In this document: piece by piece, positions 53,609 through 64,000 of the stretch
How positions within the stretch are numbered: the stretch's first letter is position 1
Layout: each line of letters opens with the position of its first letter
Assembly (NCBI RefSeq): GCF_030552895.1
Contig: NZ_CP130649.1
Coordinates: 2,480,001-2,544,000 of the forward strand
DNA: 64,000 nt
Direction of reading: 5' to 3'
Source: Tatumella ptyseos
Lineage (GTDB): Bacteria; Pseudomonadota; Gammaproteobacteria; Enterobacterales; Enterobacteriaceae
Made by a program: the position numbers and the translations under genes
Notes under the pieces: generated by a model
What the model was told of the DNA's origin: nothing
Seen by the model: the letters and a program-made list of their open reading frames with translations, nothing else
The model's database searches: none

Positions 53609-56424
53609 TAGGCAAACTTACGCTCTTCACCGTTTCCTGCCACATTGCTATAGCAGCGGCCACAAATTTGTGCCTGTTCAGGGTTCGCACCAATATCATT
53701 GCTGTAGTGCCAGCAGCGTGGGCATTTCTCGCCCTGCGCTTTACCAAGCAGAATACGGAGCCCTTTAACTTGTTCGCTCTGAACCGCTTCATCTGAGGCT
53801 GCTGCGAGATCAGCAACTTGTGCTTCCGAAGTTAGCAATACAAAGCGTAACTCATTACCTAAGGCGTGTAGGCGTGCAGCCAATTCAGATTCAGCAAAGA
53901 GGGTAACAGAGGCTTCTAAGGCTCCCCCCACTTTTTTATCTGAACGTGCTTGTTCGATAACCTTGTTCACTTCGCTACGGACTTTCAACAACTGATCCCA
54001 GTAGGCGTCGTTCATCGGCTCATCATTGGCTAAGCCAAATAATCCTTGGTACCACTCTTCAGTAAAGACATATTTTTCACGCTCACCTGCTAAGTGTCCC
54101 CAGATTTCGTCAGCCGTAAAGGAGAGTATAGGTGCCATCCAACGAACCAGCGCTTCAACGATATGCCATAGCGCGGTTTGGCAGCTACGACGAGCGAGAC
54201 CATCAGCCTTAGCGGTATATTGACGATCTTTAATAATATCGAGATAGAACGATCCCATTTCTACTGAGCAGAAATGCATTAACCGTTGTACCACTTCATG
54301 GAAATCATATTTCTCATAAGAAGCAATGATATCTTGTTGTGCCGCTAACGCACGGCCGACTGCCCAACGATCCACGACCACCATCTCTTCCGGGGCAACC
54401 TTGTCCGTTTCTGGGTTAAAACCGGTTAAGTTAGCCAATAAGAAGCGCGCCGTATTACGAATACGACGATACGCATCCGCCGAGCGTTTTAGGATTTCGT
54501 CAGAAACCGCCATCTCACCAGAATAGTCAGTAGAGGCGACCCATAAACGCAGGATATCCGCGCCGAGTTTATCCATAACATCTTGTGGACTTACCGTGTT
54601 ACCAATTGATTTAGACATCTTTCTGCCTTGCCCATCGACGGTGAAACCATGGGTCAAGACCTGACGGTAAGGCGCTTTCGATTTAATTGCGGTGGAGATC
54701 ATCAGCGATGACATAAACCAGCCACGGTGCTGATCTGAACCTTCTAAATAAATGTCAGCGCTGTGCCCGTTGAATTCAGGGCGCACATCGACAACGCTAC
54801 AGCTGGTCGATCCTGAATCGAACCAAACATCCAGAGTATCAGGCACTTTCTCGTAGTCGTCCGCATCGCTACCGAGTAGGTCGGCACTATCTAGATCCCA
54901 CCATGCTTGAATACCGTCTTGTTCAACACGTAAGGCCACTTTTTCCATTAACGCTAAGGTGTCTGGATGGATTGCCCCCGTCTGCTTATGGATAAACAGT
55001 GACATCGGCACGCCCCACGTTCTTTGACGTGAAATACACCAGTCAGGGCGATTCTCTACCATAGATTCTATACGCGCTTGGCCCCAATCTGGGATCCACT
55101 GTACCCCTTTGATCTCTTTTAAGGATTGCGCGCGCAGTCCTTTCTGATCCATGCTGATAAACCATTGTGGCGTTGCACGGAAAATAACCGGTGTTTTATG
55201 GCGCCAGCAGTGTGGATAGCTGTGGTGAAGATTTTCCAGATGCAGTAACGCACCCTTTTCACGCAGAATATCGATCACTAATGGGTTAGCTTTAAACACA
55301 TTGATGCCGTCCAGACCTGGGTAGGTACCCGGTAGATAGCAGCCGTCACCGCCAACAGGGTTAACCGTCTCAATCCCATATTTTTGACCGATCACGTAGT
55401 CTTCTGGACCGTGTCCGGGTGCGGTATGTACAGCACCGGTACCGGCATCTAGCGTAACGTGGTCACCTAATAACACTGGGACATCCAAGGTAAGGAATGG
55501 GTGTTGGAAACGCTGGTTCTCTAATACCTCACCTTGGCATTCGCCTAATACTTGCCAGCTTTCTGCCCCAATTTTAGCCATCACCGTATCAACTAAATCT
55601 TTCGCTAAAATGATACGTTGGCCATTAACCTCAAGTAGCTGATAAGTAAATTCAGCATTTAATGAGATGGCACGGTTAGAAGGTAAAGTCCAAGGTGTCG
55701 TGGTCCAGATAACGAGTGAAATCGCTTGGCCATCGGCTACTGTACCAAATTTTGCTGCAACCGCGTCCGCATCTACCGCGTTAAACATCACATCGATAGA
55801 GGGTGAAGTTTTATCGTAATACTCAACTTCGGCTTCTGCTAACGCTGAACGGCAATCTAAACACCATTGAACAGGTTTAGCCCCTTTATGAAGGTGGCCA
55901 TTACCAATGATTTTCGCTAACGCGCGAATGATATTGGCTTCTGTTTTGAAATCCATCGTCAGGTAAGGGCGATCCCAGTCACCGAGAACACCTAAGCGAA
56001 TAAAGTCTTTCTTTTGTCCCTCGACTTGCTCAGCAGCATAATCACGACATGCTTGACGAAATTCCGCTGCAGTCACTTTTTCGCCTGGTTTACCGATCAT
56101 TTGTTCAACTTTGTGCTCGATCGGTAGACCATGACAATCCCAGCCTGGAACGTAAGGCGCATCGAAGCCCGCCATACCGCGAGATTTCACGATAATATCT
56201 TTAAGGATTTTATTAACTGAGTGACCAATATGGATATTACCATTTGCATACGGAGGGCCGTCGTGCAGAATAAATGTCTTTTTCCCTTTCTTCGCTGCGC
56301 GAATGGTCGCGTAAAGATCATCTGCGTACCAACGCTTAAGCATGTCTGGTTCTCTTTTTGCTAAATCGCCACGCATTGGAAAACCTGTTTCAGGAAGATT
56401 CAGGGTTGATTTATAGTCACTCAT
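53608..56424 (-). CDS. ileS: Isoleucyl-tRNA synthetase
   Basis: IleS charges tRNA-Ile and edits valine. The 938 residues contain the class I HIGH signature [12 protein letters not shown], the KMSKS loop [10 protein letters not shown], and the C-terminal zinc ligands [10 protein letters not shown] and CGRCYSNV. The length equals the E. coli enzyme. It lies between ribF (25 bases upstream) and lspA. Confidence 0.98.
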   Translation of the reverse strand: MSDYKSTLNLPETGFPMRGDLAKREPDMLKRWYADDLYATIRAAKKGKKTFILHDGPPYANGNIHIGHSVNKILKDIIVKSRGMAGFDAPYVPGWDCHGLPIEHKVEQMIGKPGEKVTAAEFRQACRDYAAEQVEGQKKDFIRLGVLGDWDRPYLTMDFKTEANIIRALAKIIGNGHLHKGAKPVQWCLDCRSALAEAEVEYYDKTSPSIDVMFNAVDADAVAAKFGTVADGQAISLVIWTTTPWTLPSNRAISLNAEFTYQLLEVNGQRIILAKDLVDTVMAKIGAESWQVLGECQGEVLENQRFQHPFLTLDVPVLLGDHVTLDAGTGAVHTAPGHGPEDYVIGQKYGIETVNPVGGDGCYLPGTYPGLDGINVFKANPLVIDILREKGALLHLENLHHSYPHCWRHKTPVIFRATPQWFISMDQKGLRAQSLKEIKGVQWIPDWGQARIESMVENRPDWCISRQRTWGVPMSLFIHKQTGAIHPDTLALMEKVALRVEQDGIQAWWDLDSADLLGSDADDYEKVPDTLDVWFDSGSTSCSVVDVRPEFNGHSADIYLEGSDQHRGWFMSSLMISTAIKSKAPYRQVLTHGFTVDGQGRKMSKSIGNTVSPQDVMDKLGADILRLWVASTDYSGEMAVSDEILKRSADAYRRIRNTARFLLANLTGFNPETDKVAPEEMVVVDRWAVGRALAAQQDIIASYEKYDFHEVVQRLMHFCSVEMGSFYLDIIKDRQYTAKADGLARRSCQTALWHIVEALVRWMAPILSFTADEIWGHLAGEREKYVFTEEWYQGLFGLANDEPMNDAYWDQLLKVRSEVNKVIEQARSDKKVGGALEASVTLFAESELAARLHALGNELRFVLLTSEAQVADLAAASDEAVQSEQVKGLRILLGKAQGEKCPRCWHYSNDIGANPEQAQICGRCYSNVAGNGEERKFA

Positions 56425-56449
56425 TAGATTTTAGTTCCAGGTTTCGGGA

Positions 56450-57388
56450 TTACACCGTTGTTCGTTGAACGAAATAATTTCTGGCCGTTTCCACATCCTG
56501 CGCAATTTGTTGCGTCAACGCGTCTAAGGATGCAAATCGTTGCTCATCACGTATTTTATGTTTAATCACTACTTGGATTCGTTTTCCATAAAGGTCTTGC
56601 TTTGTATCAAGCAGATGGACCTCAAGTTGTTGACGAATACCTTGAATTGTAGGTCGAGTCCCGATATTAGCGACCCCAGCAATAGGTTGTTCACCGACCC
56701 CGTAAACTTCTACTGCAAAAACGCCTTTTACCGGGTTAACCCGACGTTTTAACGGTATATTCGCGGTTGGGAACCCTAAAGTTCTGCCTAATGCATCGCC
56801 ATGTACCACACGCCCTGTGATGGACCAAGGACGACCGAGTAAAATTTCTGCCTGAGAAAAATCGCTGTCAGCTAACGCCTGACGCACGGCGGTACTACTA
56901 ATACGTTTACCTTGCTCAATATAGGTTTCGGTACTGACGACATCGAAACCATATTGCTTTGCTGCCTGTTGTAATAACAGGAAATCACCGCGCCGACCAG
57001 CGCCAAATCTGAAATCGTCGCCAATTGCGAGTAGTTTCACATTCAGCCTCTTCACCAAGAGTTCACTGATAAAGTTCTCTGCGGTAAGTTTCGCAAAATC
57101 TTGATCGAAGTTGATGCAGACCACTTCGTCAACACCAAACTTCTCTAAATTCTCTAATTTCTCACGCAGGCGCGTTAACCTTGCAGGGGCCACTTCAGGT
57201 TGAAAGAGCTCAAGAGGTTGAGGCTCAAAAACCATTACCACAACCGGTAGGTGTCGGTGTGAACCCGCTTGCCGTAAATGGCGCAGCAAAGCTTGGTGCC
57301 CCCGATGTACGCCATCAAAGTTTCCAATCGTCAGAACGCAACCTTGTTGATGCTGAGTGAGATTATGTAGCCCACGGATAAACTTCAT
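56450..57388 (-). CDS. ribF: Bifunctional riboflavin kinase / FAD synthetase
   Basis: RibF phosphorylates riboflavin to FMN and adenylates FMN to FAD. I start it at the ATG at 57388 (MKFIRGLHNLTQ), giving 312 residues; the 64 codons open upstream are not protein-like. The FAD synthetase motifs TIGNFDGVHRGHQALL and ISSTAVRQAL are followed by the kinase signature GRTLGFPTANI. It leads the ileS-lspA-fkpB-ispH genes and is divergent from rpsT. Confidence 0.96.
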   Translation of the reverse strand: MKFIRGLHNLTQHQQGCVLTIGNFDGVHRGHQALLRHLRQAGSHRHLPVVVMVFEPQPLELFQPEVAPARLTRLREKLENLEKFGVDEVVCINFDQDFAKLTAENFISELLVKRLNVKLLAIGDDFRFGAGRRGDFLLLQQAAKQYGFDVVSTETYIEQGKRISSTAVRQALADSDFSQAEILLGRPWSITGRVVHGDALGRTLGFPTANIPLKRRVNPVKGVFAVEVYGVGEQPIAGVANIGTRPTIQGIRQQLEVHLLDTKQDLYGKRIQVVIKHKIRDEQRFASLDALTQQIAQDVETARNYFVQRTTV

Positions 57389-57706
57389 GGCAAACTCGAT
57401 TTGCTGAAAATGCCCGATTATACCTTGTTCAGCGTTCAAAATTAACCCGTTGATGTCTGCTTTACGCACTAGTTTTAGTGTTTTTATCCTGTTAATCCTC
57501 CTTGGGTGTAAATTCCGCACAATTTTGTTGCGAAAGACTGTATTCAAGGGAGGGAAACTGTTAGAATCCTGCGCCATCAATTACGTAACCGAGCGCCGCG
57601 ATGTAAGCGACGCTTATTTGCACAAATCCATTGACAAACGAAGGGACAAAAGGCATAGTCCTCGACCTTTGATTTGTCCATAAAGAACTAATTTGGGAGT
57701 TGGACC
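57389..57706. other. Divergent control region ribF / rpsT
   Basis: The 318-base gap holds a good sigma-70 promoter for rpsT at 57631-57659 and, presumably, the ribF promoter. A TAGAAT hexamer near 57562-57567 may be the -10 of a second, upstream rpsT promoter, as E. coli has two. No gene is evident. Confidence 0.6.
57631..57659 (+). promoter_or_regulatory. Sigma-70 promoter of rpsT
   Basis: A perfect -35 TTGACA and a -10 CATAGT (four of six) are separated by 17 bases, with the -10 about 48 bases before the rpsT start. It corresponds in place to the main rpsT promoter of E. coli. Confidence 0.75.
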
Positions 57707-57970
57707 TTGGCTAATATCAAATCAGCTAAGAAGCGCGCGGTAACATCTGAAAAGCGTCGCAAACACAATGCTAGCCGTCGCTCTATGATGCGTACTTTCC
57801 TTAAGAAAGTTTACGCTGCAATCGCGACTGGCGACAAGCAAGCTGCACAAAACGCATTTAACGAAATGCAACCAATCGTGGACCGTCAAGCTGCTAAAGG
57901 CCTGATCCACAAGAACAAAGCTGCACGTCATAAAGCTAACTTGACTGCACAAATCAACAAAATGGCTTAA
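57707..57970 (+). CDS. rpsT: 30S ribosomal protein S20
   Basis: S20 is a basic helical protein that binds 16S rRNA early in small-subunit assembly. The 87 residues begin at a TTG start codon (57707), with GGGAG upstream, reading [20 protein letters not shown]. The E. coli gene also starts with UUG, and that weak start is part of S20 autoregulation. A strong terminator follows within 30 bases. Confidence 0.98.
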   Translation: MANIKSAKKRAVTSEKRRKHNASRRSMMRTFLKKVYAAIATGDKQAAQNAFNEMQPIVDRQAAKGLIHKNKAARHKANLTAQINKMA

Positions 57971-57992
57971 TCGCCACTCGTTGATGTTCTTT

Positions 57993-58020
57993 AAAAAGCC
58001 GACCTCTGGTCGGTTTTTTT
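57993..58020 (+). terminator. Intrinsic terminator of rpsT
   Basis: GCCGACC and GGTCGGT pair around TCT and are followed by seven T. Confidence 0.9.
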
Positions 58021-58120
58021 GTTTCTACTCTCCCCTTCTTTGCTTCATCAATCGCTCAACACTTCCCGGTTTTATTACGCCGATCTCATCTGACTTCATA
58101 ACGCCATCTTGCTTATCCGT

Positions 58121-58156
58121 AAAAAACCCCATAGATCGGAAACCAACCTATGGGGT
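58121..58156 (-). terminator. Intrinsic terminator of dnaKJ
   Basis: On the minus strand ACCCCATAG and CTATGGGGT pair around a 13-base loop, and the stem is followed by a T run, 28 bases beyond the dnaJ stop. Confidence 0.75.
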
Positions 58157-58184
58157 AGATAAGACGTGTGAGTCAGTAAGACGA

Positions 58185-59327
58185 CTAACGAGTTAGATCA
58201 TCAAAAAACTTTTTCACACCATCAAAGAAGCTCTTAGAGCGTGGGCTGTTGGCATCGCCTGCAGGTCCACCTAATGATTCACCTAGCTCTTGCAGTAGCT
58301 GCTTCTGCTTCTCATTAAGCTTCACAGGGGTTTCTACCACAACACGACAGAGAAGATCACCGACTGCGCCACCACGAACCGATTTAACCCCTTTACCGCG
58401 CATACGGAACAGCTTCCCAGTTTGGGTTTCTGCAGGGATTTTTAGTTTGACACGGCCATCCAGTGTTGGGACTTCAATTTCCCCACCTAGAGCTGCCATG
58501 GCAAAATTGACCGGGACTTCGCAGAAAAGGTTACTTTCCTCGCGTTCGAAGATAGCATGTTTTTTAACAGACACCTGAACGTACAGATCCCCAGCCGGAG
58601 CACCCTGCTCACCCGCTTCGCCTTCGCCACTCAAGCGAATACGGTCACCGGTGTCAACACCTGCAGGAATCTTCACGGATAGTGTTTTAGATTTCTCTAC
58701 ACGGCCGTGTCCATGGCAAGCATTACAAGGATCTTTAATGATCGTGCCACGTCCTTGACAGGTTGGACAAGGTTGCTGCACCGCGAAGAAGCCTTGGCGC
58801 ATTTGTACTTGGCCCGCACCTTGACAGGTCGAACAGGTTTGGGGCTTAGAGCCTGCCTTCGCACCGCTACCATCACATTTTTCACACTCTTGTAACGTAG
58901 GGATACGGATCTCTTTGGTGACGCCACGGACAGCCTCTTCTAGCGTTAGCTCCATGTTGTAGCGTAAATCGGAGCCACGCGCTGCGCGCTGACGACGACC
59001 GCCACCGAAAATGTCACCGAAAACATCACCGAAGATATCACCGAAATCTGCACCGCCGCCGCCGAAGCCGCCGCCAAAGCCACCACCGCCCATTCCGCCT
59101 TGCTCAAAAGCAGCATGGCCATATTGGTCATAGGCAGCACGCTTCTGATCATCGGTGAGGATTTCATAAGCTTCTTTGACTTCTTTAAACTTCTCTTCAG
59201 CTTCTGCACTTCCCGGGTTTCTATCCGGGTGAAACTTCATTGCCAAGCGTTTGTATGCTTTTTTGATCTCACGCTCATCCGCTGATTTGGATACGCCTAA
59301 AATCTCGTAATAATCACTCTTTGCCAT
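58185..59327 (-). CDS. dnaJ: Chaperone protein DnaJ
   Basis: DnaJ is the Hsp40 partner that stimulates the DnaK ATPase and delivers substrates. I start it at [13 protein letters not shown] (59327), giving 380 residues. The J domain has the HPD triad (KFHPDRNPG). A Gly/Phe-rich region follows at about residues 75-105. The four zinc repeats are [24 protein letters not shown] and CNACHGHG. It follows dnaK by 99 bases and shares its transcript. Confidence 0.98.
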   Translation of the reverse strand: MAKSDYYEILGVSKSADEREIKKAYKRLAMKFHPDRNPGSAEAEEKFKEVKEAYEILTDDQKRAAYDQYGHAAFEQGGMGGGGFGGGFGGGGADFGDIFGDVFGDIFGGGRRQRAARGSDLRYNMELTLEEAVRGVTKEIRIPTLQECEKCDGSGAKAGSKPQTCSTCQGAGQVQMRQGFFAVQQPCPTCQGRGTIIKDPCNACHGHGRVEKSKTLSVKIPAGVDTGDRIRLSGEGEAGEQGAPAGDLYVQVSVKKHAIFEREESNLFCEVPVNFAMAALGGEIEVPTLDGRVKLKIPAETQTGKLFRMRGKGVKSVRGGAVGDLLCRVVVETPVKLNEKQKQLLQELGESLGGPAGDANSPRSKSFFDGVKKFFDDLTR

Positions 59328-59426
59328 CGATCTTGCCCTTAACATGAGAGCACGGGCGTGGAGAAACTCCTACGCCCGTGCTGGTTAGCAATACAGTTTT
59401 ACCGTATTGAGCCCGGTCATGGGCAA

Positions 59427-61334
59427 TTATTTTTTATCTTTGACTTCTTCGAACTCAGCATCAACGGCATCGTTGTCTTGCTGAGCAGCACCTTCGGCTT
59501 GACCTGATTGAGCTTGCTGTTGTTGCTGAGCCAGTTCCATCAGTTTGCCAGAGACTTCGCCTAAGGCTTGGATCTTCGCTTCGATCTCAGCTTTATCTTC
59601 ACCGCGCAGTGCTGTTTCCAGCTCAGTCAGTGCAGTCTCGATAGGCGCTTTGTCGTCTGCAGACAGCTTATCGCCTGCTTCTTCCAATTGCTTACGAGTG
59701 CTGTGAACAATCTGATCACCTTGGTTGCGAGTCTGTACCAGTTCCTCGAACTTACGGTCAGATTCAGCATTCGCTTCTGCATCACGTACCATTTTTTCGA
59801 CTTCTTCATCGTTCAGACCAGAAGAGGCTTTAATGGTAATTTTTTGCTCTTTTCCACTATTCTTATCTTTAGCAGAAACGTGCAGGATACCATCCGCATC
59901 GATGTCAAAGGTTACTTCGATTTGTGGCATACCACGTGGTGCGGCTTGGATACCGTCTAGGTTGAACTGGCCAAGTGACTTGTTATCACCTGAACGCTTA
60001 CGCTCACCTTGCAGCACATGAATGGTTACCGCAGATTGGTTGTCTTCTGCCGTAGAGAACACTTGGCTGTGCTTAGTTGGGATCGTGGTATTTTTGCTGA
60101 TCAGTGAGGTCATCACGCCGCCCATTGTCTCGATACCTAGAGATAATGGCGTAACATCCAGCAATAATACGTCTTTAACGTCACCCGCTAAGACACCACC
60201 TTGTACTGCTGCACCGACGGCAACGGCTTCGTCTGGGTTCACGTCTTTACGTGGCTCTTTACCAAAGAAATCTTTAACTTTGCTTTGAACCAGTGGCATA
60301 CGTGTTTGACCACCGACCAAGATGACGTCGTTAATATCTGAAACAGACAGGCCAGCATCTTGTAATGCAATTTTCAATGGCTCGATAGAGCGAGCAACTA
60401 AATCTTCAACTAAAGATTCTAATTTCGCACGCGTTACTTTTAGGTTTAAGTGCTTAGGACCTGTCGCATCAGCGGTGATGTATGGCAGGTTAACGTCAGT
60501 TTGTTGTGCAGAAGAAAGCTCGATTTTTGCTTTCTCAGCCGCTTCTTTCAGACGTTGCATCGCTAAAGGATCGTTATGCAGATCGATACCTTGCTCTTTC
60601 TTAAACTCGGCAACTAAGTAGTTAATCATACGGCTATCGAAATCTTCACCACCTAAGTGAGTATCACCATTGGTTGCTAATACTTCGAAAGTTTTTTCGC
60701 CGTCAACTTCGTCGATCTCGATGATTGAGATATCAAAAGTACCACCACCTAAGTCGTAAACCGCGATAGTACGGTTACCTTCACCTTTGTCTAAGCCATA
60801 GGCTAGCGCTGCTGCAGTAGGTTCGTTGATGATACGCTTAACTTCTAACCCTGCGATACGGCCAGCATCTTTAGTCGCTTGACGTTGCGCATCGTTAAAA
60901 TATGCCGGTACGGTAATAACGGCTTCAGTCACTGGCTCACCTAGGTAGTCTTCCGCTGTTTTCTTCATCTTTTTCAGAACTTCAGCAGAGATTTGTGGTG
61001 GTGCCATTTTTTGGCCTTTCACGTCTAGCCATGCGTCGCCGTTATCGGCAGACACGATTTGGTAAGGCATGATTTTCAGGTCACGTTGCACTTCTTCGTC
61101 TTGGAAACGACGACCGATTAAGCGCTTAATTGCAAATAAGGTATTTTGCGGGTTGGTTACTGCTTGGCGCTTAGCAGGTTGGCCCACTAAGGTTTCACCG
61201 TCTTGCGCATAAGCAATAATTGATGGAGTGGTACGATCACCCTCTGCGTTCTCTAAAACGCGCGCTTTTGCGCCGTCCATGATGGCAACACATGAGTTGG
61301 TTGTACCAAGGTCAATACCAATAATCTTACCCAT
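59427..61334 (-). CDS. dnaK: Chaperone protein DnaK (Hsp70)
   Basis: DnaK is the main cytoplasmic Hsp70. I start it at [17 protein letters not shown] (61334), with GGGAGAT at good spacing; the open frame has three extra codons. The 635 residues show the ATPase domain ([24 protein letters not shown]), the conserved linker [13 protein letters not shown], the substrate-binding domain and the C-terminal EFEEVKDKK tail that binds partners. Two sigma-32 promoters lie upstream. Confidence 0.99.
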   Translation of the reverse strand: MGKIIGIDLGTTNSCVAIMDGAKARVLENAEGDRTTPSIIAYAQDGETLVGQPAKRQAVTNPQNTLFAIKRLIGRRFQDEEVQRDLKIMPYQIVSADNGDAWLDVKGQKMAPPQISAEVLKKMKKTAEDYLGEPVTEAVITVPAYFNDAQRQATKDAGRIAGLEVKRIINEPTAAALAYGLDKGEGNRTIAVYDLGGGTFDISIIEIDEVDGEKTFEVLATNGDTHLGGEDFDSRMINYLVAEFKKEQGIDLHNDPLAMQRLKEAAEKAKIELSSAQQTDVNLPYITADATGPKHLNLKVTRAKLESLVEDLVARSIEPLKIALQDAGLSVSDINDVILVGGQTRMPLVQSKVKDFFGKEPRKDVNPDEAVAVGAAVQGGVLAGDVKDVLLLDVTPLSLGIETMGGVMTSLISKNTTIPTKHSQVFSTAEDNQSAVTIHVLQGERKRSGDNKSLGQFNLDGIQAAPRGMPQIEVTFDIDADGILHVSAKDKNSGKEQKITIKASSGLNDEEVEKMVRDAEANAESDRKFEELVQTRNQGDQIVHSTRKQLEEAGDKLSADDKAPIETALTELETALRGEDKAEIEAKIQALGEVSGKLMELAQQQQQAQSGQAEGAAQQDNDAVDAEFEEVKDKK

Positions 61335-61380
61335 TATAAACATCTCCCACGTAAATTCTGTTTTGTTCGGTTATAAACTA

Positions 61381-61409
61381 TAGATGCGGCCTGTTAAGTC
61401 ATTTTCAAG
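61381..61409 (-). promoter_or_regulatory. Sigma-32 heat-shock promoter of dnaKJ (proximal)
   Basis: On the minus strand CTTGAAA (exact -35) and CCGCATCTA (close to CCCCATNT) are spaced 13 bases apart, about 47 bases before the dnaK start. Confidence 0.8.
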
Positions 61410-61454
61410 ACGTCGATCTCAGTTTTTTTTCGTTGATAACTTTCGATAGTTACC

Positions 61455-61482
61455 AGATGGGGGCGGTTTACCGAGCATCAAG
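61455..61482 (-). promoter_or_regulatory. Sigma-32 heat-shock promoter of dnaKJ (distal)
   Basis: On the minus strand CTTGATG and an exact CCCCATCT are spaced 13 bases apart. E. coli dnaK promoter P1 also has CTTGATG as its -35, so this is its likely counterpart. Confidence 0.8.
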
Positions 61483-61500
61483 GGATAAACTAAAAAAATT

Positions 61501-62793
61501 TTACTTTTTTTCAGAAAAACGCTGCCGTCCACGTTTGAAAATAAGGCAACTAACGATAACAGTCCCACAAAGGGTCAATAAATAAAGCGCCGGGAGTTGC
61601 CTGTTGTAAGGCATAAGTAGAGTAATAAACAACGGAGTCAGTCCGCCAAACAAGGCATAACCCAGGTTATAGGCTGTGGCTAATCCGGTAAATCTCACCT
61701 GTGGTGGGAAAACCACTACCATTATCGCCGGTATGATTCCCAATACCCCAAGCATCAACCCAACTATTCCATAAGCGATAAAGAATAGAGAGGGGGCAAA
61801 ATTTAGGCAGTAAAAAAGTCCTAGTATTGCCATGACAAGCAGTAGACAGCCGACAATTAAGCTTTTGGTCATTCCCCACTTATCCGCCGCAATACCCCCG
61901 CCTACACAACCCAGCATTAACATACAGGTCGCGAACGTATTCGCCTGTAGGCTTTGTGCAACAGAGATAGCAAACCATTTTTGGAACAATACGGGGGCCA
62001 TCAGGATCAACACAATAATGGCAGCTGCTAATAGCCACGTTAGAATGGTCGAAAAAAACAGTGCTGGGCGATAAGAGAGGAAAAGCGTTTTGATGGGTAA
62101 TTGAGTCTGACGGCGCTGTTGCTGCATGGCCAAAAAAACCGGCGTCTCGTGTAACCAACGTCGCAGAAACATTCCCATTAAGCCAAATCCACCACCAATT
62201 AGAAAAGCAATACGCCATCCGATATCGGCTAAAAGCCCAGATGGCAATAGATAGGTTAGACATTGTGTAATCAGTGAACCGAGAATAATACCGAGAGTAA
62301 GGCCACTCGTAAGCAAACCACAGGCGACGCCGACCTTAGAACTTGGAACGTGCTCAGACACGAATACCCACGCTCCGGGGACCTCTCCACCAATTGCCGC
62401 ACCTTGTAATACCCGTAACAACAACATCGTAATAGGGGCGACAATCCCTATTGATGCGTAATCGGGTAGCAACCCCATCACTGTCGTGGGCAATGCCATC
62501 ATTAAAATACTAAGAGTGAAGGTTTTCTTACGGCCTAATTTATCGCCGTAATGAGCGAGGATAACACCGCCTAATGGCCGGGCAAGGTAGCCTGCCGCGA
62601 AGAGGGCGAAGGTTTGAAGCTGGCGTAACCAGTCAGGAAGATCTGCTGGAAAAAAGCGCTCGCCGATTACTAACGCGAAAAAGGCGAATATAACAAAATC
62701 GTAGAATTCTAGCGCCCCGCCCACGGCGGCTAACGCTAAGGTTTTGATATCATGTCGCGTTAAGGAGCGCGAGGGAATTACGGTTTGCTGCAT
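61501..62793 (-). CDS. MFS transporter of the metabolite:proton symporter (MHS) type
   Basis: This 430-residue inner-membrane transporter has 12 predicted helices. It carries the MHS-family hallmarks AAVGGALEFYDFVIFAFFA, ARPLGGVILAHYGDKLGRKK and QGAAIGGEVPGAWVFVSEH, as in ProP, KgtP, ShiA and citrate carriers. A proton-coupled uptake of an organic acid or osmolyte is likely, but the substrate is not readable. In E. coli the space between mog and dnaK holds satP, yaaW and yaaI instead, so this is a lineage-specific gene. Confidence 0.8.
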   Translation of the reverse strand: MQQTVIPSRSLTRHDIKTLALAAVGGALEFYDFVIFAFFALVIGERFFPADLPDWLRQLQTFALFAAGYLARPLGGVILAHYGDKLGRKKTFTLSILMMALPTTVMGLLPDYASIGIVAPITMLLLRVLQGAAIGGEVPGAWVFVSEHVPSSKVGVACGLLTSGLTLGIILGSLITQCLTYLLPSGLLADIGWRIAFLIGGGFGLMGMFLRRWLHETPVFLAMQQQRRQTQLPIKTLFLSYRPALFFSTILTWLLAAAIIVLILMAPVLFQKWFAISVAQSLQANTFATCMLMLGCVGGGIAADKWGMTKSLIVGCLLLVMAILGLFYCLNFAPSLFFIAYGIVGLMLGVLGIIPAIMVVVFPPQVRFTGLATAYNLGYALFGGLTPLFITLLMPYNRQLPALYLLTLCGTVIVSCLIFKRGRQRFSEKK

Positions 62794-62879
62794 AGACGAA
62801 GCCTCTCCATGACTAAGGGTTGCTTCGACTATATCTGGATAAACTCATTAATAGAATTAAGGATCTCGAAAGTAGTCTC

Positions 62880-63467
62880 TTAACCCTCAGGGGAACGTCG
62901 GGCACTTTTCGGGCGAAACGAATCAACCACTGCTTTATCCGTATCTAACCACGGACTATTCAGCAGCTGTAAACAGTAAGCCACACTGGCAAATATCCCC
63001 GTAACAAGAATTTTCCCTTGCTCATCCCTTACTCCCTCAAGCGTTTCCTTGATTGATTTTGGTTGACCGGGAAGATTGAGGATCAAAGCTTGTCCACGGA
63101 TCACGCCGACTTGTCGAGAAAGTATTGCCGTTGGAACATAATGTAAGCTGATTTGACGCATCTGCTCACCGAACCCTGGCATTACTCGGTCAGCAACCGC
63201 GAGAGTCGCTTCTGGTGTCACATCGCGTAAGGCTGGCCCGGTTCCTCCCGTGGTCAACACTAAATGACATTCTTGATGATCGACCAGTTCGCATAACGTC
63301 TGTTCAATTAGCGCTTGTTCGTCAGCAATAAGACGCTGTTCAAGATGATAAGGGGTAGTGATCGCCTGTTCTAACCATTCTGCCAAGGCAGGTAAACCCT
63401 TATCGGGATAAATACCTTGCGAGGCGCGATCGGAGATGGAAACTATTCCAATACGTAGTGAGGTCAT
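62880..63467 (-). CDS. mog: Molybdopterin adenylyltransferase
   Basis: Mog adenylates molybdopterin before molybdenum insertion. The 195-residue length equals the E. coli protein. The binding motif LTTGGTGPALRDVTPEATL and the LNLPGQPKSIKETLEGV segment are intact. It follows talB by about 55 bases across a terminator-like hairpin, in the E. coli order talB-mog. Confidence 0.96.
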   Translation of the reverse strand: MTSLRIGIVSISDRASQGIYPDKGLPALAEWLEQAITTPYHLEQRLIADEQALIEQTLCELVDHQECHLVLTTGGTGPALRDVTPEATLAVADRVMPGFGEQMRQISLHYVPTAILSRQVGVIRGQALILNLPGQPKSIKETLEGVRDEQGKILVTGIFASVAYCLQLLNSPWLDTDKAVVDSFRPKSARRSPEG

Positions 63468-63484
63468 AACACTTCTTAGAGAGG

Positions 63485-63512
63485 AAAAAAAACCGCGGCC
63501 TATTCGCCGCGG
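63485..63512 (-). terminator. Intrinsic terminator after talB
   Basis: On the minus strand CCGCGGC and GCCGCGG pair around a six-base loop, followed by eight T. It lies between talB and mog. Confidence 0.85.
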
Positions 63513-63521
63513 AGAGGAAGA

Positions 63522-64000
63522 TTACAGCAGTTCTTCGATCATTTTTTCTAATTTGCCTTGGTCAACCGCAAAGTTACGGATTCCTTCAGCAAGTTTTGCG
63601 ACAGCCATTGGGTCTTGGTTGTGCTCCCAATAGAACTCAGATTCTGTCATTTTCTCTGGACGCGCTTTAGTTTCGCCGCTGTAGCTTAGTTTACGCTCTA
63701 ACTCACCTTCAGACTCATGCAGCTCTTTGAGCAGCGCAGGTGAAATGGTCAGGCGATCACAGCCAGCGAGTTCGATAATTTCGCCTACGTTACGGAAGCT
63801 AGCTCCCATTACAACGGTTTCATAACCGTGTTGTTTGTAATAGTTGTAGATCTCAGTAACAGAAACGACACCTGGATCTTCATGCGCCGCGTACTCTTTC
63901 TTATCCGTATTCGCTTTGTACCAGTCTAGGATACGACCTACGAATGGAGAGATCAGATAGGCACCCGCTTCAGCACAGGCACGTGCTTGGGCAAAGGAGA
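63522..64000 (-). CDS. talB: Transaldolase, C-terminal half (partial)
   Basis: TalB transfers a dihydroxyacetone unit between sugar phosphates in the non-oxidative pentose phosphate pathway. The visible 159 codons encode the back half of the barrel: [45 protein letters not shown] and the terminal EKMIEELL. The Schiff-base lysine (about residue 132) and the N-terminus lie beyond the right edge. The frame is open to the edge. Confidence 0.97.
   Translation of the reverse strand, partial: SFAQARACAEAGAYLISPFVGRILDWYKANTDKKEYAAHEDPGVVSVTEIYNYYKQHGYETVVMGASFRNVGEIIELAGCDRLTISPALLKELHESEGELERKLSYSGETKARPEKMTESEFYWEHNQDPMAVAKLAEGIRNFAVDQGKLEKMIEELL

Noticed and set aside
59568..60621. Long plus-strand frames opposite dnaK (up to 130 codons)
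   Set aside because: Antisense frames over dnaK are a well-known artefact of its codon use; none has a start region or a plausible product.

Overview
The window is chromosomal DNA of a gamma-proteobacterium of the order Enterobacterales. Most genes match their Escherichia coli counterparts closely in length and in motif residues, and long blocks keep E. coli gene order (polB-rapA-rluA-djlA-lptD-surA-pdxA-rsmA-apaGH-folA-carBA-dapB-ispH-fkpB-lspA-ileS-ribF-rpsT-dnaJK-mog-talB). The moderate base composition and the lineage-specific neighbours suggest a family such as Erwiniaceae (Tatumella or Rosenbergiella-like), but that family guess is weak.

Layout. Positions 1-3482 hold the end of leuA and leuB, leuC, leuD (leucine biosynthesis). 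A bidirectional terminator separates them from secF-secD-yajC-tgt on the minus strand (protein export and queuosine tRNA modification). Between tgt and its usual partner queA lies a 4-kb insertion with Fur-box-like sites, a TonB-dependent siderophore receptor and a YncE-like beta-propeller protein. Then come queA, acpH and the peroxiredoxin tsaA.

From 14.4 to 26.3 kb is the accessory part. It holds a decayed membrane-protein gene, a pesticin-like muramidase with an overlapping periplasmic LprI-like partner (a candidate effector-immunity pair), ybdG, setA, a small exported ORF, a ParD-like/ParE-like toxin-antitoxin pair, and a cluster of AraC regulator, APH-fold kinase, ethanolamine-type permease and class III aminotransferase-fold enzyme. 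That cluster could degrade ethanolamine or another amino alcohol through a phosphorylated intermediate and a phospholyase.

From 26.3 kb on the content is conserved: a TPP riboswitch with thiB-thiP-thiQ, yabI, an exported histidine phosphatase and polB, followed by the long collinear block to talB, which runs off the right edge. Regulatory signals seen directly include tandem sigma-32 promoters for dnaKJ, an ARG box and a PUR-box-like site before carAB, a sigma-70 promoter for rpsT, UUG starts in carA and rpsT, and several intrinsic terminators.

The most unusual items are the muramidase/LprI-like pair, the kinase-permease-lyase cluster, and the iron-uptake insertion that splits queA from tgt.
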